A DNA stretch of 12,695 bases from Aliivibrio_A kagoshimensis (lineage in GTDB: Bacteria > Pseudomonadota > Gammaproteobacteria > Enterobacterales > Vibrionaceae), in the NCBI RefSeq assembly GCF_050337105.1, contig NZ_JAKJSQ010000088.1:1-12695 (forward strand), given 5' to 3'. Every line of letters starts with the position of its first letter. The first letter of the stretch is position 1. The notes beneath the pieces are model-generated. The model ran no database searches. It saw only the letters and a list, made by a program, of their open reading frames with translations, and was not told the origin of the DNA. Position numbers and translations under genes: made by a program. Below, piece after piece: positions 6,246-12,695 of this stretch.

Positions 6246-6749
6246 ATGGATATTGTTTTAAAGCAACTGGATGAGCACGACATACGGGCATTATTGAATA
6301 GTAAAGATCACTGGCAAGGTCTACGGCTAGCGGATGATGCGGTTCCACCGAAACATGTGTTTGAACGATCACTGAACCTTACTAATGACGGCGTGGAATC
6401 CATTTGGTCTATGCCTTATTTAATGGTGGATAAATGCACTGACATGGTGGTGGGTTGTTGTGGTTTTAAAGCGGCCCCAGTTAGTGGGGTTGTTGAAGTT
6501 GGGTATAACGTATCAAGTGCAATACGCGGGAAGGGAATTGCGACACTCGCACTCAAGCTGTTATCGGCAAGAGCGTTTGAATCTACCCAGGTCATGACGG
6601 TAGAAGCACTGATTTTATCAGAGAACATACCGTCACTCAGAGTGGTGAGCAAATGCGGCTTTGAGTATATACATGTGATACCCGACGGAGATAATGTGGG
6701 TCTCGAGTGTTGGCAATTAACCAAAGATAATGGTTTCTCTATTCTCTAA
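6246..6749 (+). CDS. GNAT-family N-acetyltransferase (RimJ/RimL-like)
   Basis: A 167-residue cytoplasmic acetyltransferase of the GNAT superfamily using acetyl-CoA. Motif A is VGYNVSSAIRGKGIATLAL (85-103), with the pyrophosphate-binding R94-x-x-G97-x-A99 loop. The later SENIPSLRVVSKCGFEYI (125-142) is the typical motif B with the Asn-x-x-Ser...GF signature. The overall arrangement fits the RimJ/RimL-like Acetyltransf_3 branch, where substrates range from ribosomal proteins to small amines; the substrate here cannot be told. A strong GGAGGGG (6237-6243) precedes the ATG. The 3' end overlaps the convergent GST gene by 33 bp, with no terminator between them. Confidence 0.88.
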   Translation: MDIVLKQLDEHDIRALLNSKDHWQGLRLADDAVPPKHVFERSLNLTNDGVESIWSMPYLMVDKCTDMVVGCCGFKAAPVSGVVEVGYNVSSAIRGKGIATLALKLLSARAFESTQVMTVEALILSENIPSLRVVSKCGFEYIHVIPDGDNVGLECWQLTKDNGFSIL

Positions 6750-7364
6750 CCACTGAGGATATTTTTTCATTGCTTTTGAAAATAGTGGGTTTTGGTAGTG
6801 ACGCTCTAACCAGTTTTGTAGATGCGGGTATGGCGCAGTGACAAACCACTTCTTATCAACACGAGTAAATTGTCGGATAAAAGGAAGAATAGCGTAATCG
6901 ACAAGACTCAGGGCTTCACCCATGACATTACGATGTAGGGTAAGTCTATTTTCAAGCTCTTGGATGAACGGTTCACACTGCTGACGATGTGCTTCCTCTT
7001 GTGGATCATGATACCGAGCGGCTGCTTTGTACTTCTTCAGAACATTAACAAACGCCTCATCATACTTTTCGATCAATGTGAGCATATCGGGAAGTGTTTC
7101 TGATGGAGTCTTGCCCAAGAGAGATTGAGGGTCGTGTTGTGATAAGGCCCAAGTCATAATATCGAGGCTTTCGTCGATCACCTGGCCGTCATTAAGCACT
7201 AACACTGGAACCGTGGCTTTGGGCGACGAAATCAGCATCTCATTCGGTTTATTCTTCATGACAATATCTCGCAACAAAACCTGCTGTTGCGCTAACAGTA
7301 TGCCTAACCTCGCTCTCATTGCATAAGGGCATTGTCGTAGAGAGTACAAAATGGGGTGTGTCAT
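6717..7364 (-). CDS. Glutathione S-transferase-like protein
   Basis: A 215-residue cytosolic GST-type protein. The N-terminal thioredoxin fold (about 3-75) has YSLRQCPYAMRARLG (7-21) with a CPYA motif resembling glutaredoxin 2 and omega/beta GSTs, so Cys12 may be catalytic. ATVPVLV (50-56) holds the cis-proline, and DESLDIM (64-70) holds the Glu-Ser pair that binds the gamma-glutamyl part of glutathione. The rest (about 90-215) is the helical C-terminal domain. I chose ATG at 7362-7364; an in-frame TTG at 7377-7379 would add five residues (MIERT) but has no ribosome-binding site, and even the ATG is served only by a weak GAGCG. Its substrate is unknown. It is convergent with, and overlaps, the GNAT gene. 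Confidence 0.85.
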   Translation of the reverse strand: MTHPILYSLRQCPYAMRARLGILLAQQQVLLRDIVMKNKPNEMLISSPKATVPVLVLNDGQVIDESLDIMTWALSQHDPQSLLGKTPSETLPDMLTLIEKYDEAFVNVLKKYKAAARYHDPQEEAHRQQCEPFIQELENRLTLHRNVMGEALSLVDYAILPFIRQFTRVDKKWFVTAPYPHLQNWLERHYQNPLFSKAMKKYPQWLENRETIIFG

Positions 7365-7431
7365 AGTTCGCTCAATCAAGATGGGGTCTACATAATAACG
7401 TACTCAGCAGTTAAGACTCAACTGAGCGATC

Positions 7432-7457
7432 AAGCACAGTTTTGGTGCAAAGTGCTT
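7432..7457. repeat. Inverted repeat in the GST/antiporter intergenic region
   Basis: AAGCAC (7432-7437) and GTGCTT (7452-7457) are exact inverted repeats around 14 nt. An additional internal GTGC (7445-7448) gives an alternative pairing with GCAC. The element lies in the 238-bp region between the divergent GST and antiporter genes. It could be an operator or an RNA hairpin. No T-run follows. Confidence 0.25.
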
Positions 7458-7596
7458 AAAATAGCGCATTTATATTGCTCTTTTTATAAAGGAGGCAAGG
7501 TAACCAATTGATATATATTGATAAAATTATCGACGATTGAGCAGTGACTTTGGTCTCTATCTTGCTTTGTCTCTACTATATTGGTAGCAATGAGTT

Positions 7597-7600
7597 GAGG
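7597..7600 (+). promoter_or_regulatory. Ribosome-binding site bearing on the antiporter start
   Basis: GAGG lies 2 nt before the first ATG (7603) and 5 nt before the adjacent second ATG (7606). The spacing favours initiation at 7606, which would shorten the protein by one Met. Confidence 0.5.
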
Positions 7601-7602
7601 GC

Positions 7603-9201
7603 ATGATGGAATCCATTCTTTTAATCACATTTGTTTCGTTGGCGATCGCAAGTGTTTTAAATATCGTGTTAAAAAAATTCGCCGTGTCACACATCATCGG
7701 TTATATCATCACTGGAACCATCATTAGTAATTGGTTTGAGTTTAATGGTAGTAAAGATCTTCAAGCTTTAGAGCTAATAGGAGAGTTCGGAATTGTGTTT
7801 TTAATGTTTACTATTGGGCTTGAAATGTCTTTTAGTAAATTGAAAAAAATGAAGAATTTAATTTTTGTTAATGGACTACTCCAAGTAGGGGTGAGCGCGT
7901 TAATTATATTCTTCCTAGCACATGTTGTGTTTGAACTGGATATGACCTCTTCACTTATCATCGCGTTGGCATTTAGCCTTTCATCGACAGCGATTGTATT
8001 AACGTACTTGAAAAAATCGAAAGATATTGTTACTCCATATGGAGAAAAAAGTGTCGCCATTTTGATTTTTCAGGATTTGGCCGTGATACCTATTTTGTTG
8101 TTAATGAGTTTCTTAGCGAATGACCAACTCTCTTTCAGCGATGTTTTGTTTAAAACAGCCTTGTCAGCGACAGTCATCATTGTGTTCATGTTTACGCTAG
8201 GTAAGAAAATCATTGAGTGGTTACTGCAATTTTCTAGCAATGCGAGACTGGAAGAGTTGTTTTTAGGTTCGGTACTGGCGATAGTCATTGGGGCTTCTTT
8301 ACTCGCACACGACATGGGTTTCACCTATTCGTTTGGGTCGTTCATTGCTGGAATGATCATTGCGGAAACGCATTATCATGTAAAAGTGGAATCCGATATT
8401 GCCTCTTATAAAGACATTCTTTTAGGGGCTTTTTTCTTTTCTATAGGCAGTAAAATTGATATGTACTATTTTGCCACTCATTTCTATTTAGTCGTAGCGG
8501 TGCTTGTGGTTGTGATGATGATTAAAGCGGCTGTGATTGTTCTATTAATGTTGAGAGCTTCGAATAAGAGTGATTCCATTAAAACGGCCATTGCTTTATG
8601 TCAAATTGGGGAATTTTCTTTTGCTATCTTTTCATTAGCGCTCAATCATAAAATTATAAGTGTAGAGCTAGGGGGTTTTTTAATATTAGTCACCGTGTTG
8701 TCCATGATAGTGACTCCTTTTATGGTAAATAATATCTACAAGCTGGCGTCATTGTTTGTCGTTGAGTTTTTTGAGTCGGATAAAATTACCCCCATTAATG
8801 ACAAGAAACATACCGTGGTTTGTGGTTTTTCGACCGTGGGAAGAATTGTTGCCGCAGAGCTTGAGAAATCAAAGCTCTCTTTTGTGATTATTTCGGATAA
8901 TTTACAACATGTATTGTTAGCGAGAGAGCGGGGTTATAAAGCTTACTTTGGCCATTTAGAAAAATTGCCCGTTTTAACATCGTTGAGAGTTGAAGAGTCA
9001 TCAAGTCTTATTATTACGGTAAGCGAGCTGCGAGAAAAAAAGGTGATATGTCAGGCGGTGTTAGAGTATTATCCTGCCGCCAATTTAGTCGTAAATATTA
9101 ATCGTGAAGAAGAGAAAGAAGCATTGCAGACACTCTCAATCTCATCATTTGTTCATGCTCAACACGAAGCGGCGTTGTTACTGGTAAAACAAGCTCAATA
9201 A
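7603..9201 (+). CDS. Kef/CPA2-type monovalent cation:proton antiporter with RCK (TrkA-N) domain
   Basis: Inner-membrane transporter expected to exchange K+ or Na+ for protons. Residues 1-380 form the Na_H_Exchanger domain with about 12 hydrophobic segments. It includes GIVFLMFTIGLEMS (63-76), AFSLSSTAIV (123-132) and FQDLAVIP (156-163), the Gln-Asp block typical of KefB/KefC-like CPA2 proteins. Residues 403-532 form an RCK/TrkA-N nucleotide-binding domain. Its loop reads CGFSTVG (407-413): Ser410 replaces the middle glycine of GxGxxG, while the acidic end of strand 2 is kept (Asp432). At 532 residues it is shorter than E. coli KefB/KefC (about 600) and has no TrkA-C domain. Specific naming as KefB or KefC is not justified, and glutathione gating cannot be inferred. 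The stop codon directly abuts that of the convergent dioxygenase gene. Either ATG 7603 or ATG 7606 may be the start. Confidence 0.9.
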   Translation: MMESILLITFVSLAIASVLNIVLKKFAVSHIIGYIITGTIISNWFEFNGSKDLQALELIGEFGIVFLMFTIGLEMSFSKLKKMKNLIFVNGLLQVGVSALIIFFLAHVVFELDMTSSLIIALAFSLSSTAIVLTYLKKSKDIVTPYGEKSVAILIFQDLAVIPILLLMSFLANDQLSFSDVLFKTALSATVIIVFMFTLGKKIIEWLLQFSSNARLEELFLGSVLAIVIGASLLAHDMGFTYSFGSFIAGMIIAETHYHVKVESDIASYKDILLGAFFFSIGSKIDMYYFATHFYLVVAVLVVVMMIKAAVIVLLMLRASNKSDSIKTAIALCQIGEFSFAIFSLALNHKIISVELGGFLILVTVLSMIVTPFMVNNIYKLASLFVVEFFESDKITPINDKKHTVVCGFSTVGRIVAAELEKSKLSFVIISDNLQHVLLARERGYKAYFGHLEKLPVLTSLRVEESSSLIITVSELREKKVICQAVLEYYPAANLVVNINREEEKEALQTLSISSFVHAQHEAALLLVKQAQ

Positions 9202-10014
9202 TTACGTCACTGTTACTCTATGTAGTTTACGAGGTGCATCACCATAATCAATAACGGCATAATGCTGAGTGGATCGATTATCCCAAATGGCTAACGAGTT
9301 AGGTTGCCATTGAAAACGCACTTGGTACTCCGGTTGTCGAGCAAGGAGAAACAGTTTATTGAGTAGTTTGTCGCTTTGAATTGGGCTCATAGTATTAATT
9401 GAGCGAGTAAACTGCTCATTAATATAGAGCACCTCTTGACCACTCTCTTTAATGGTTTTGACCATAGGGTGTACTACTGGAGGATTACGTTCAGAAACCG
9501 CAATCAGATCTTTGTGCCATTGTTGAGTGATTTTCTCAGAATCGATCTCTTTAAAAGCATGAAGTGAATGGGTGGCGTTAAGCAGACGTAAGGCAGATTT
9601 TTCTTGTTCTGATAATGCCTCAAACACCGCAGACATCGAACACCAAATGGTATCGCCACCACATTGAGGCACTGTTTGAGCATGTAGAAGTGAAGCTTTA
9701 GACGGCTTTTCTCGCCAGGTTAAATCGGTGTGCCATTCACTCTCTAAGGGCGCATTGCCTTGAGTCGTCTCAATGATACTGATTTGTGGTTCCTCTTTAA
9801 CATTTGGGAAAAAAGGGTGCACCGGTTCGAGTTCACCAAATCGTGCTGCAAGAGAGAGGTGCTGCTGTGGTGTTAAGGAGACATCGCGAAAAAATATCAC
9901 CTTGTACTGATGCCAAGCGCGGTAAATGTCGGAGAATTCAGAATCAGAGCAGTGTGCTGGATTAATACCAGAGATGACAGCACCGATGTTTGGGGTTAAT
10001 CGCTCGATGTTCAT
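9202..10014 (-). CDS. TauD/TfdA-family Fe(II)/2-oxoglutarate dioxygenase
   Basis: A 270-residue cytoplasmic oxygenase that couples 2-oxoglutarate decarboxylation to hydroxylation of its substrate. The iron ligands are His95 and Asp97 in SEWHTDLTW (92-100) and His251 in NRSTQHYAVIDY (246-257). Arg266 in KLHRVTV (263-269) would bind the 2-oxoglutarate carboxylate. The spacing closely follows E. coli TauD (283 residues). Taurine dioxygenase is the closest well-known relative, but no taurine or sulfonate transport genes stand nearby, so the substrate could be another sulfonate, an alkylsulfate or a small carboxylate. No clear Shine-Dalgarno precedes the ATG; the sequence just upstream is GGTATATA. 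The next Met is far inside the fold (residue 127), so this start is probably right. Its end abuts the antiporter stop. Confidence 0.9.
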   Translation of the reverse strand: MNIERLTPNIGAVISGINPAHCSDSEFSDIYRAWHQYKVIFFRDVSLTPQQHLSLAARFGELEPVHPFFPNVKEEPQISIIETTQGNAPLESEWHTDLTWREKPSKASLLHAQTVPQCGGDTIWCSMSAVFEALSEQEKSALRLLNATHSLHAFKEIDSEKITQQWHKDLIAVSERNPPVVHPMVKTIKESGQEVLYINEQFTRSINTMSPIQSDKLLNKLFLLARQPEYQVRFQWQPNSLAIWDNRSTQHYAVIDYGDAPRKLHRVTVT

Positions 10015-10094
10015 TATATACCGTGACTGAATTAGAAGATGAAGACATTAATATCTATCATGTATGGAAGAGTTTCAAGCCGTATCTAATGTGG

Positions 10095-10124
10095 AAAAGC
10101 CGCCTAGTTAGATCGCTAGGCGGC
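10095..10124 (-). terminator. Intrinsic terminator of the cohesin/dockerin operon
   Basis: On the minus strand GCCGCCTAG (10124-10116) pairs with CTAGGCGGC (10107-10099), a perfect 9-bp GC-rich stem with an 8-nt loop, followed by TTTT (10098-10095). It lies 25 bp beyond the stop of the PEP-CTERM gene and separates this operon from the dioxygenase gene downstream on the same strand. Confidence 0.8.
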
Positions 10125-10148
10125 AGTTAAAGGTTTGAAAATTTTAAA

Positions 10149-10718
10149 TTAACGTGTCAATTTCCGCCTTAGTAGGAGTAAACCTAAGCACAATACGGCA
10201 AGGCTACTAGGCTCAGGAATCGTGATGCTTCCTGGGGCTGAAATAAACATCAGTGGATCACCCAATTGATCACCCAGTGCCCAAACATTGGCAAAGTCTA
10301 CCATCGCAACACCAAAGTCTGTGGTGGTAAAGTGTAAGGTTGCCAGTGTGAAATCATCGGGTTGAAATTCGAACAGATCTGCTGGACTTTCAAATGAAAG
10401 TTCATTGATATTGATAATGTTCGGCGACAGAGCCGGAATAGACCAATCTGGCCAGCTTGTAAGATTCCCTAAATCAAGACCAGCGCCAAAAGCAACGGAG
10501 TCAAGAATCAGTTTGGTATCATCAAATATGATGTCAAAATCAAAATCACCGACCGATTCGTGAGGTTGTAGATCTTGTATCCTTATATCGACAGATACAC
10601 TATCCCCAAGGCCGGTAAACTGATTATCAGGGTCCATGCTCAACATGGCCGCTTGTGCGCTTAAACTGAGTGATAATAGGGTGATAATCACTGCGAGTTT
10701 TTTAATCAAATTATTCAT
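10149..10718 (-). CDS. Secreted cohesin-like protein with PEP-CTERM sorting signal
   Basis: A 189-residue exported protein. Residues 1-23 are a signal peptide (NNLIKK n-region, hydrophobic core, AQA cleavage site). Residues about 26-165 form a beta-rich domain resembling cohesin: a GDSVSVDIRI strand (38-47), VGDFDFDIIFDDTKLILDSV (56-75) with the typical Asp-x-x-x-Leu turn, and FTLATLHFTT (123-132). The C-terminus is a PEP-CTERM signal: PEP at 168-170, hydrophobic stretch 172-183, then RRK (184-186). Such signals are processed by an exosortase (EpsH/XrtA type) at the inner membrane. The start is ATG 10718 because GGAG (10725-10728) lies 6 nt upstream; the in-frame ATG at 10730 has no ribosome-binding site and itself overlaps that GGAG. 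It follows the dockerin gene by 18 bp in one operon. The cohesin assignment rests on pattern reading and on this context. Confidence 0.8.
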   Translation of the reverse strand: MNNLIKKLAVIITLLSLSLSAQAAMLSMDPDNQFTGLGDSVSVDIRIQDLQPHESVGDFDFDIIFDDTKLILDSVAFGAGLDLGNLTSWPDWSIPALSPNIININELSFESPADLFEFQPDDFTLATLHFTTTDFGVAMVDFANVWALGDQLGDPLMFISAPGSITIPEPSSLAVLCLGLLLLRRKLTR

Positions 10719-10724
10719 CTGTTT

Positions 10725-10728
10725 CTCC
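10725..10728 (-). promoter_or_regulatory. Ribosome-binding site that fixes the PEP-CTERM gene start
   Basis: GGAG on the minus strand is 6 nt from ATG 10718. It lies inside the four extra codons that an upstream ATG at 10730 would add, so the longer version is unlikely. The site sits in the 18-bp gap after the dockerin gene stop. Confidence 0.75.
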
Positions 10729-10736
10729 ATTTTTGA

Positions 10737-12614
10737 TTAAAGAGGCAATACGGCGCATCGTGGCGCGGTACATTGAGTGACACACTTCCTTGCATCGTTC
10801 ATAGTGATAATGCCATCGTTGTCGACATCTCTAGGGTCATTCGGAGGAACTGGTGTGTTTCTTGCCATTCGAATGATTGAAATATCGTCTTTATCTACAT
10901 CGCGATCAAGGTCTACATCACACATCAGCTGGTTTTGAATCTTAGGATCAAGACCCAACTGAGTCGAGCATTGATTACCCGCGCCATCGGTCCCCATTAT
11001 TGTTATAGAGCCGGGTTGTAATGGGTCGATTAAGTGCGCGCTGTAAGATGCCGTTGGGTCACCAGGAATAAAAGGATTGACGCTAATAGTGGCATTGATT
11101 TGAAGAGAGGCTTCAACAAAGAACACTCCCGTATCTGTATCGATAATGCCATTGTTATTACTATCTTCTCCTGGATCTAATACCCCGTTATTGTTTTGGT
11201 CCTCCGTTGGATGGTTATCCGTTACCTGCCCACTGGCAAATGTGCGGTCTGGTGAAATAACCACAGTACAAACTGGATTGAACGCATCACCTCTTGGATT
11301 AATAAACTGGAATAACGCGCCCCCTGGATAGATATAGGAGTCGTAATTGTTATAGCCCTCCACAGTAATGCCATGTGGATGTACCGAGGCAGTCGTATGT
11401 GGCCCATCTGGGAGTGGTAGAACCGCTGCCGATAGTGGTTGTCCTGGGATCGGAGTAAACTCGTTTGCTGGAATAACGGCACCATCTAGAGTCATAGAAC
11501 CAACATCTGAGTTATCTGCAATAATGGTGACAAAGTTTTGCTCAAACTGAAATCCGCCAACCGTGGAGAAAGTGTAGTGGTTTTGGTATTGAGCTGATGG
11601 GATAATATTTGCCATTGCGGGATCACCCGTGTTTGCTTCTGGTGAATCTTGTCCTGTCATATATTGAGTTACAAAAATAGGATAATCAGCAGAGAAATAC
11701 TGGTTACCAGGTAATGGAGCGGTTTCAATAAACTCGCCAGCATTGATAGTCCCTATTGGGGTATTATTGATGCTTACCGTCGTATTGTCTGCGGAAGCCA
11801 TTATTCGATAAATTGTGCCTGATGGTCTGTTTGGAAGGTTTGCAGCGGCAGCAGTGAGCCCCCAACTGACCACGGGTTGAGCTACTTCAAAGATATGATC
11901 ACAAGCTCTAATACCAAGAGGGACATTGGTACAATGGTTCCCGTTGATAAGCCCAACAGGTCGATCGGCATGAATGGTTGTGCCCATTAATGACCCTAAC
12001 ACGCCACTTGATACTGCTTCTGCGTGATAGCCTTCACCTCGATTCAGAACCACCTTAAATGGAAAACCAGCAGGACGACCGACGATAGAGTTCTTAGGGG
12101 TAATCGTGACGGTTGTATTGTCATAAGCAGCATAAACAGTAAACTCCCCTTTAAACAAGGCATTATAGTCAGCAACTAAATAGTCCGTGTTCATGGTATC
12201 GACAGGTAGAGCCAGTGCGGCATCGGAAGTCGCGCTTGCTCGGTTGACGAGGTAAGTGACAAACTCATCTTCTGCGGAGGCACTGATAAGGTCATGCTGA
12301 ATCTGATTGGCCATCCATATTGTAGAGGTAGAGATTGGTAGGGAAACAATGGTAACAAGGCCCGGGGTAATGCTTGCTACATGAGTAAATGTTGGGCTGT
12401 TCATTGGATAGTTGATGGTAACATCAGTCGCAATATCACCAGTGAGGTGCAGTTCAATATTGGGCGTTGAAATTTGAGGCAAAAAAGCAATAATAAATTC
12501 TGTACCTTTATTATCCAGTGATGCATGAAGGGTCATACTGAAAAATAAGATAGAGACGAGTAGCATATGTTTTAATTGAATGATTCTACGCCAAAAAATG
12601 ACACAATTAATCAT
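10737..12614 (-). CDS. Secreted IgGFc-binding-domain protein with C-terminal dockerin
   Basis: A 625-residue exported protein. A signal peptide occupies about residues 1-31: a long basic n-region with WRR, the core MLLVSILFFSMTL, and cleavage after LHA. Residues about 35-440 match the IgGFc_binding region pattern: KGTEFIIAFLP (36-46), LALPVDTMNTDYLVADY (134-150), TIHADRPVGLINGNHC (213-228), ACDHIFEV...WG (237-252) and GDPAMANIIPS (330-340). Two calcium-loop repeats of thrombospondin type-3 style follow (D472-D480 and D484-D492, each with NNNG). The end is a type I dockerin: loops D566-D577 and D596-D607 with Asp at positions 1, 3, 5 and 12. C565, C611, C615 and C620 flank it. The start has AAGGA 8 nt upstream. 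No enzymatic motif is seen, so adhesion or ligand binding is the likely role. The cohesin-like gene follows 18 bp later. Confidence 0.85.
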   Translation of the reverse strand: MINCVIFWRRIIQLKHMLLVSILFFSMTLHASLDNKGTEFIIAFLPQISTPNIELHLTGDIATDVTINYPMNSPTFTHVASITPGLVTIVSLPISTSTIWMANQIQHDLISASAEDEFVTYLVNRASATSDAALALPVDTMNTDYLVADYNALFKGEFTVYAAYDNTTVTITPKNSIVGRPAGFPFKVVLNRGEGYHAEAVSSGVLGSLMGTTIHADRPVGLINGNHCTNVPLGIRACDHIFEVAQPVVSWGLTAAAANLPNRPSGTIYRIMASADNTTVSINNTPIGTINAGEFIETAPLPGNQYFSADYPIFVTQYMTGQDSPEANTGDPAMANIIPSAQYQNHYTFSTVGGFQFEQNFVTIIADNSDVGSMTLDGAVIPANEFTPIPGQPLSAAVLPLPDGPHTTASVHPHGITVEGYNNYDSYIYPGGALFQFINPRGDAFNPVCTVVISPDRTFASGQVTDNHPTEDQNNNGVLDPGEDSNNNGIIDTDTGVFFVEASLQINATISVNPFIPGDPTASYSAHLIDPLQPGSITIMGTDGAGNQCSTQLGLDPKIQNQLMCDVDLDRDVDKDDISIIRMARNTPVPPNDPRDVDNDGIITMNDARKCVTQCTAPRCAVLPL

Positions 12615-12621
12615 GAGTGAT

Positions 12622-12660
12622 TCCTTTTTAATGCGGTTAATGGGTTTAATGTTTTAAATG
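12622..12660 (-). repeat. Four 9-nt phased CATTAA units in the operon leader
   Basis: On the minus strand the leader reads CATTTAAAA, CATTAAACC, CATTAACCG, CATTAAAAA in direct succession (12660 down to 12625), ending in the AAGGA ribosome-binding site (12626-12622). Three units share exact CATTAA and the first differs by one base. It may be an operator array, a leader RNA element or slipped-strand variation. Confidence 0.45.
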
Positions 12661-12671
12661 ATTTTTTCATT

Positions 12672-12680
12672 ATTATATCA
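12672..12680 (-). promoter_or_regulatory. Extended -10 promoter for the dockerin/cohesin operon
   Basis: The minus strand reads TGATATAAT (12680 to 12672): a perfect TATAAT with the TGn extension, about 58 nt upstream of the start codon at 12614. The -35 position would lie at or beyond the window edge (12695) and cannot be judged. Transcription would begin near 12665, just before the CATTAA repeats. Confidence 0.5.
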
Positions 12681-12695
12681 ATAGAGAGTTAATGG

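Noticed and set aside
10014..10020. TATATAATG at the dioxygenase start as a -10 box
   Set aside because: It overlaps the start codon, so transcription would begin inside the gene; no alternative downstream Met fits the fold.
11146..11550. Short plus- and minus-strand ORFs inside the dockerin gene
   Set aside because: They are out-of-frame shadows of a long gene with clear domain structure and lack ribosome-binding sites.
1..12695. CRISPR array, tRNA, rRNA, insertion sequence or phage integration site
   Set aside because: No repeat-spacer array, tRNA-like cloverleaf, transposase or integrase frame, or target-site duplication was seen on either strand.

Overview
The window looks like chromosomal DNA of a marine gammaproteobacterium, most likely Vibrionaceae. 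The basis is moderately AT-rich DNA, short intergenic spaces, Shine-Dalgarno starts, and the gene mix: a urate-to-allantoate cluster, a methyl-accepting chemotaxis protein, a small CCGSCS-tailed protein and a CPA2 antiporter. The genus is an inference; no rRNA or marker gene is present.

Left part (1-3206): an AT-rich regulatory region with a candidate promoter and a 12-bp palindrome leads into puuE (allantoinase) and uraD (OHCU decarboxylase), 2 bp apart. After a 130-bp gap comes puuD, a membrane urate hydroxylase with a C-terminal cytochrome c domain, followed by a strong intrinsic terminator. PuuD would oxidise urate to 5-hydroxyisourate, UraD would decarboxylate OHCU to (S)-allantoin, and PuuE would open allantoin to allantoate. 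The intermediate enzyme (5-hydroxyisourate hydrolase) is not in the window.

Middle part (3218-10014): mostly unrelated housekeeping or accessory genes in mixed orientations. They are a chemotaxis receptor (minus), a GFA-fold zinc protein and a DUF925-type nucleotidyltransferase (both plus), a 58-residue CCGSCS protein (minus, easily missed because of its size), a GNAT acetyltransferase (plus), a GST-like protein (minus), a Kef-type cation/proton antiporter (plus) and a TauD/TfdA dioxygenase (minus). Two convergent pairs are packed very tightly: GNAT/GST overlap by 33 bp, and the antiporter and dioxygenase stop codons abut with no base between them.

Right part (10095-12695): the most interesting segment, a two-gene minus-strand operon with its own candidate extended -10 promoter and intrinsic terminator. 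The first gene encodes a secreted protein with an IgGFc-binding-like region, calcium-loop repeats and a C-terminal dockerin. The second, 18 bp downstream, encodes a secreted cohesin-like protein ending in a PEP-CTERM sorting signal. I infer a small non-cellulosomal cohesin-dockerin pair: the PEP-CTERM protein is processed by an exosortase at the envelope and captures its dockerin partner.
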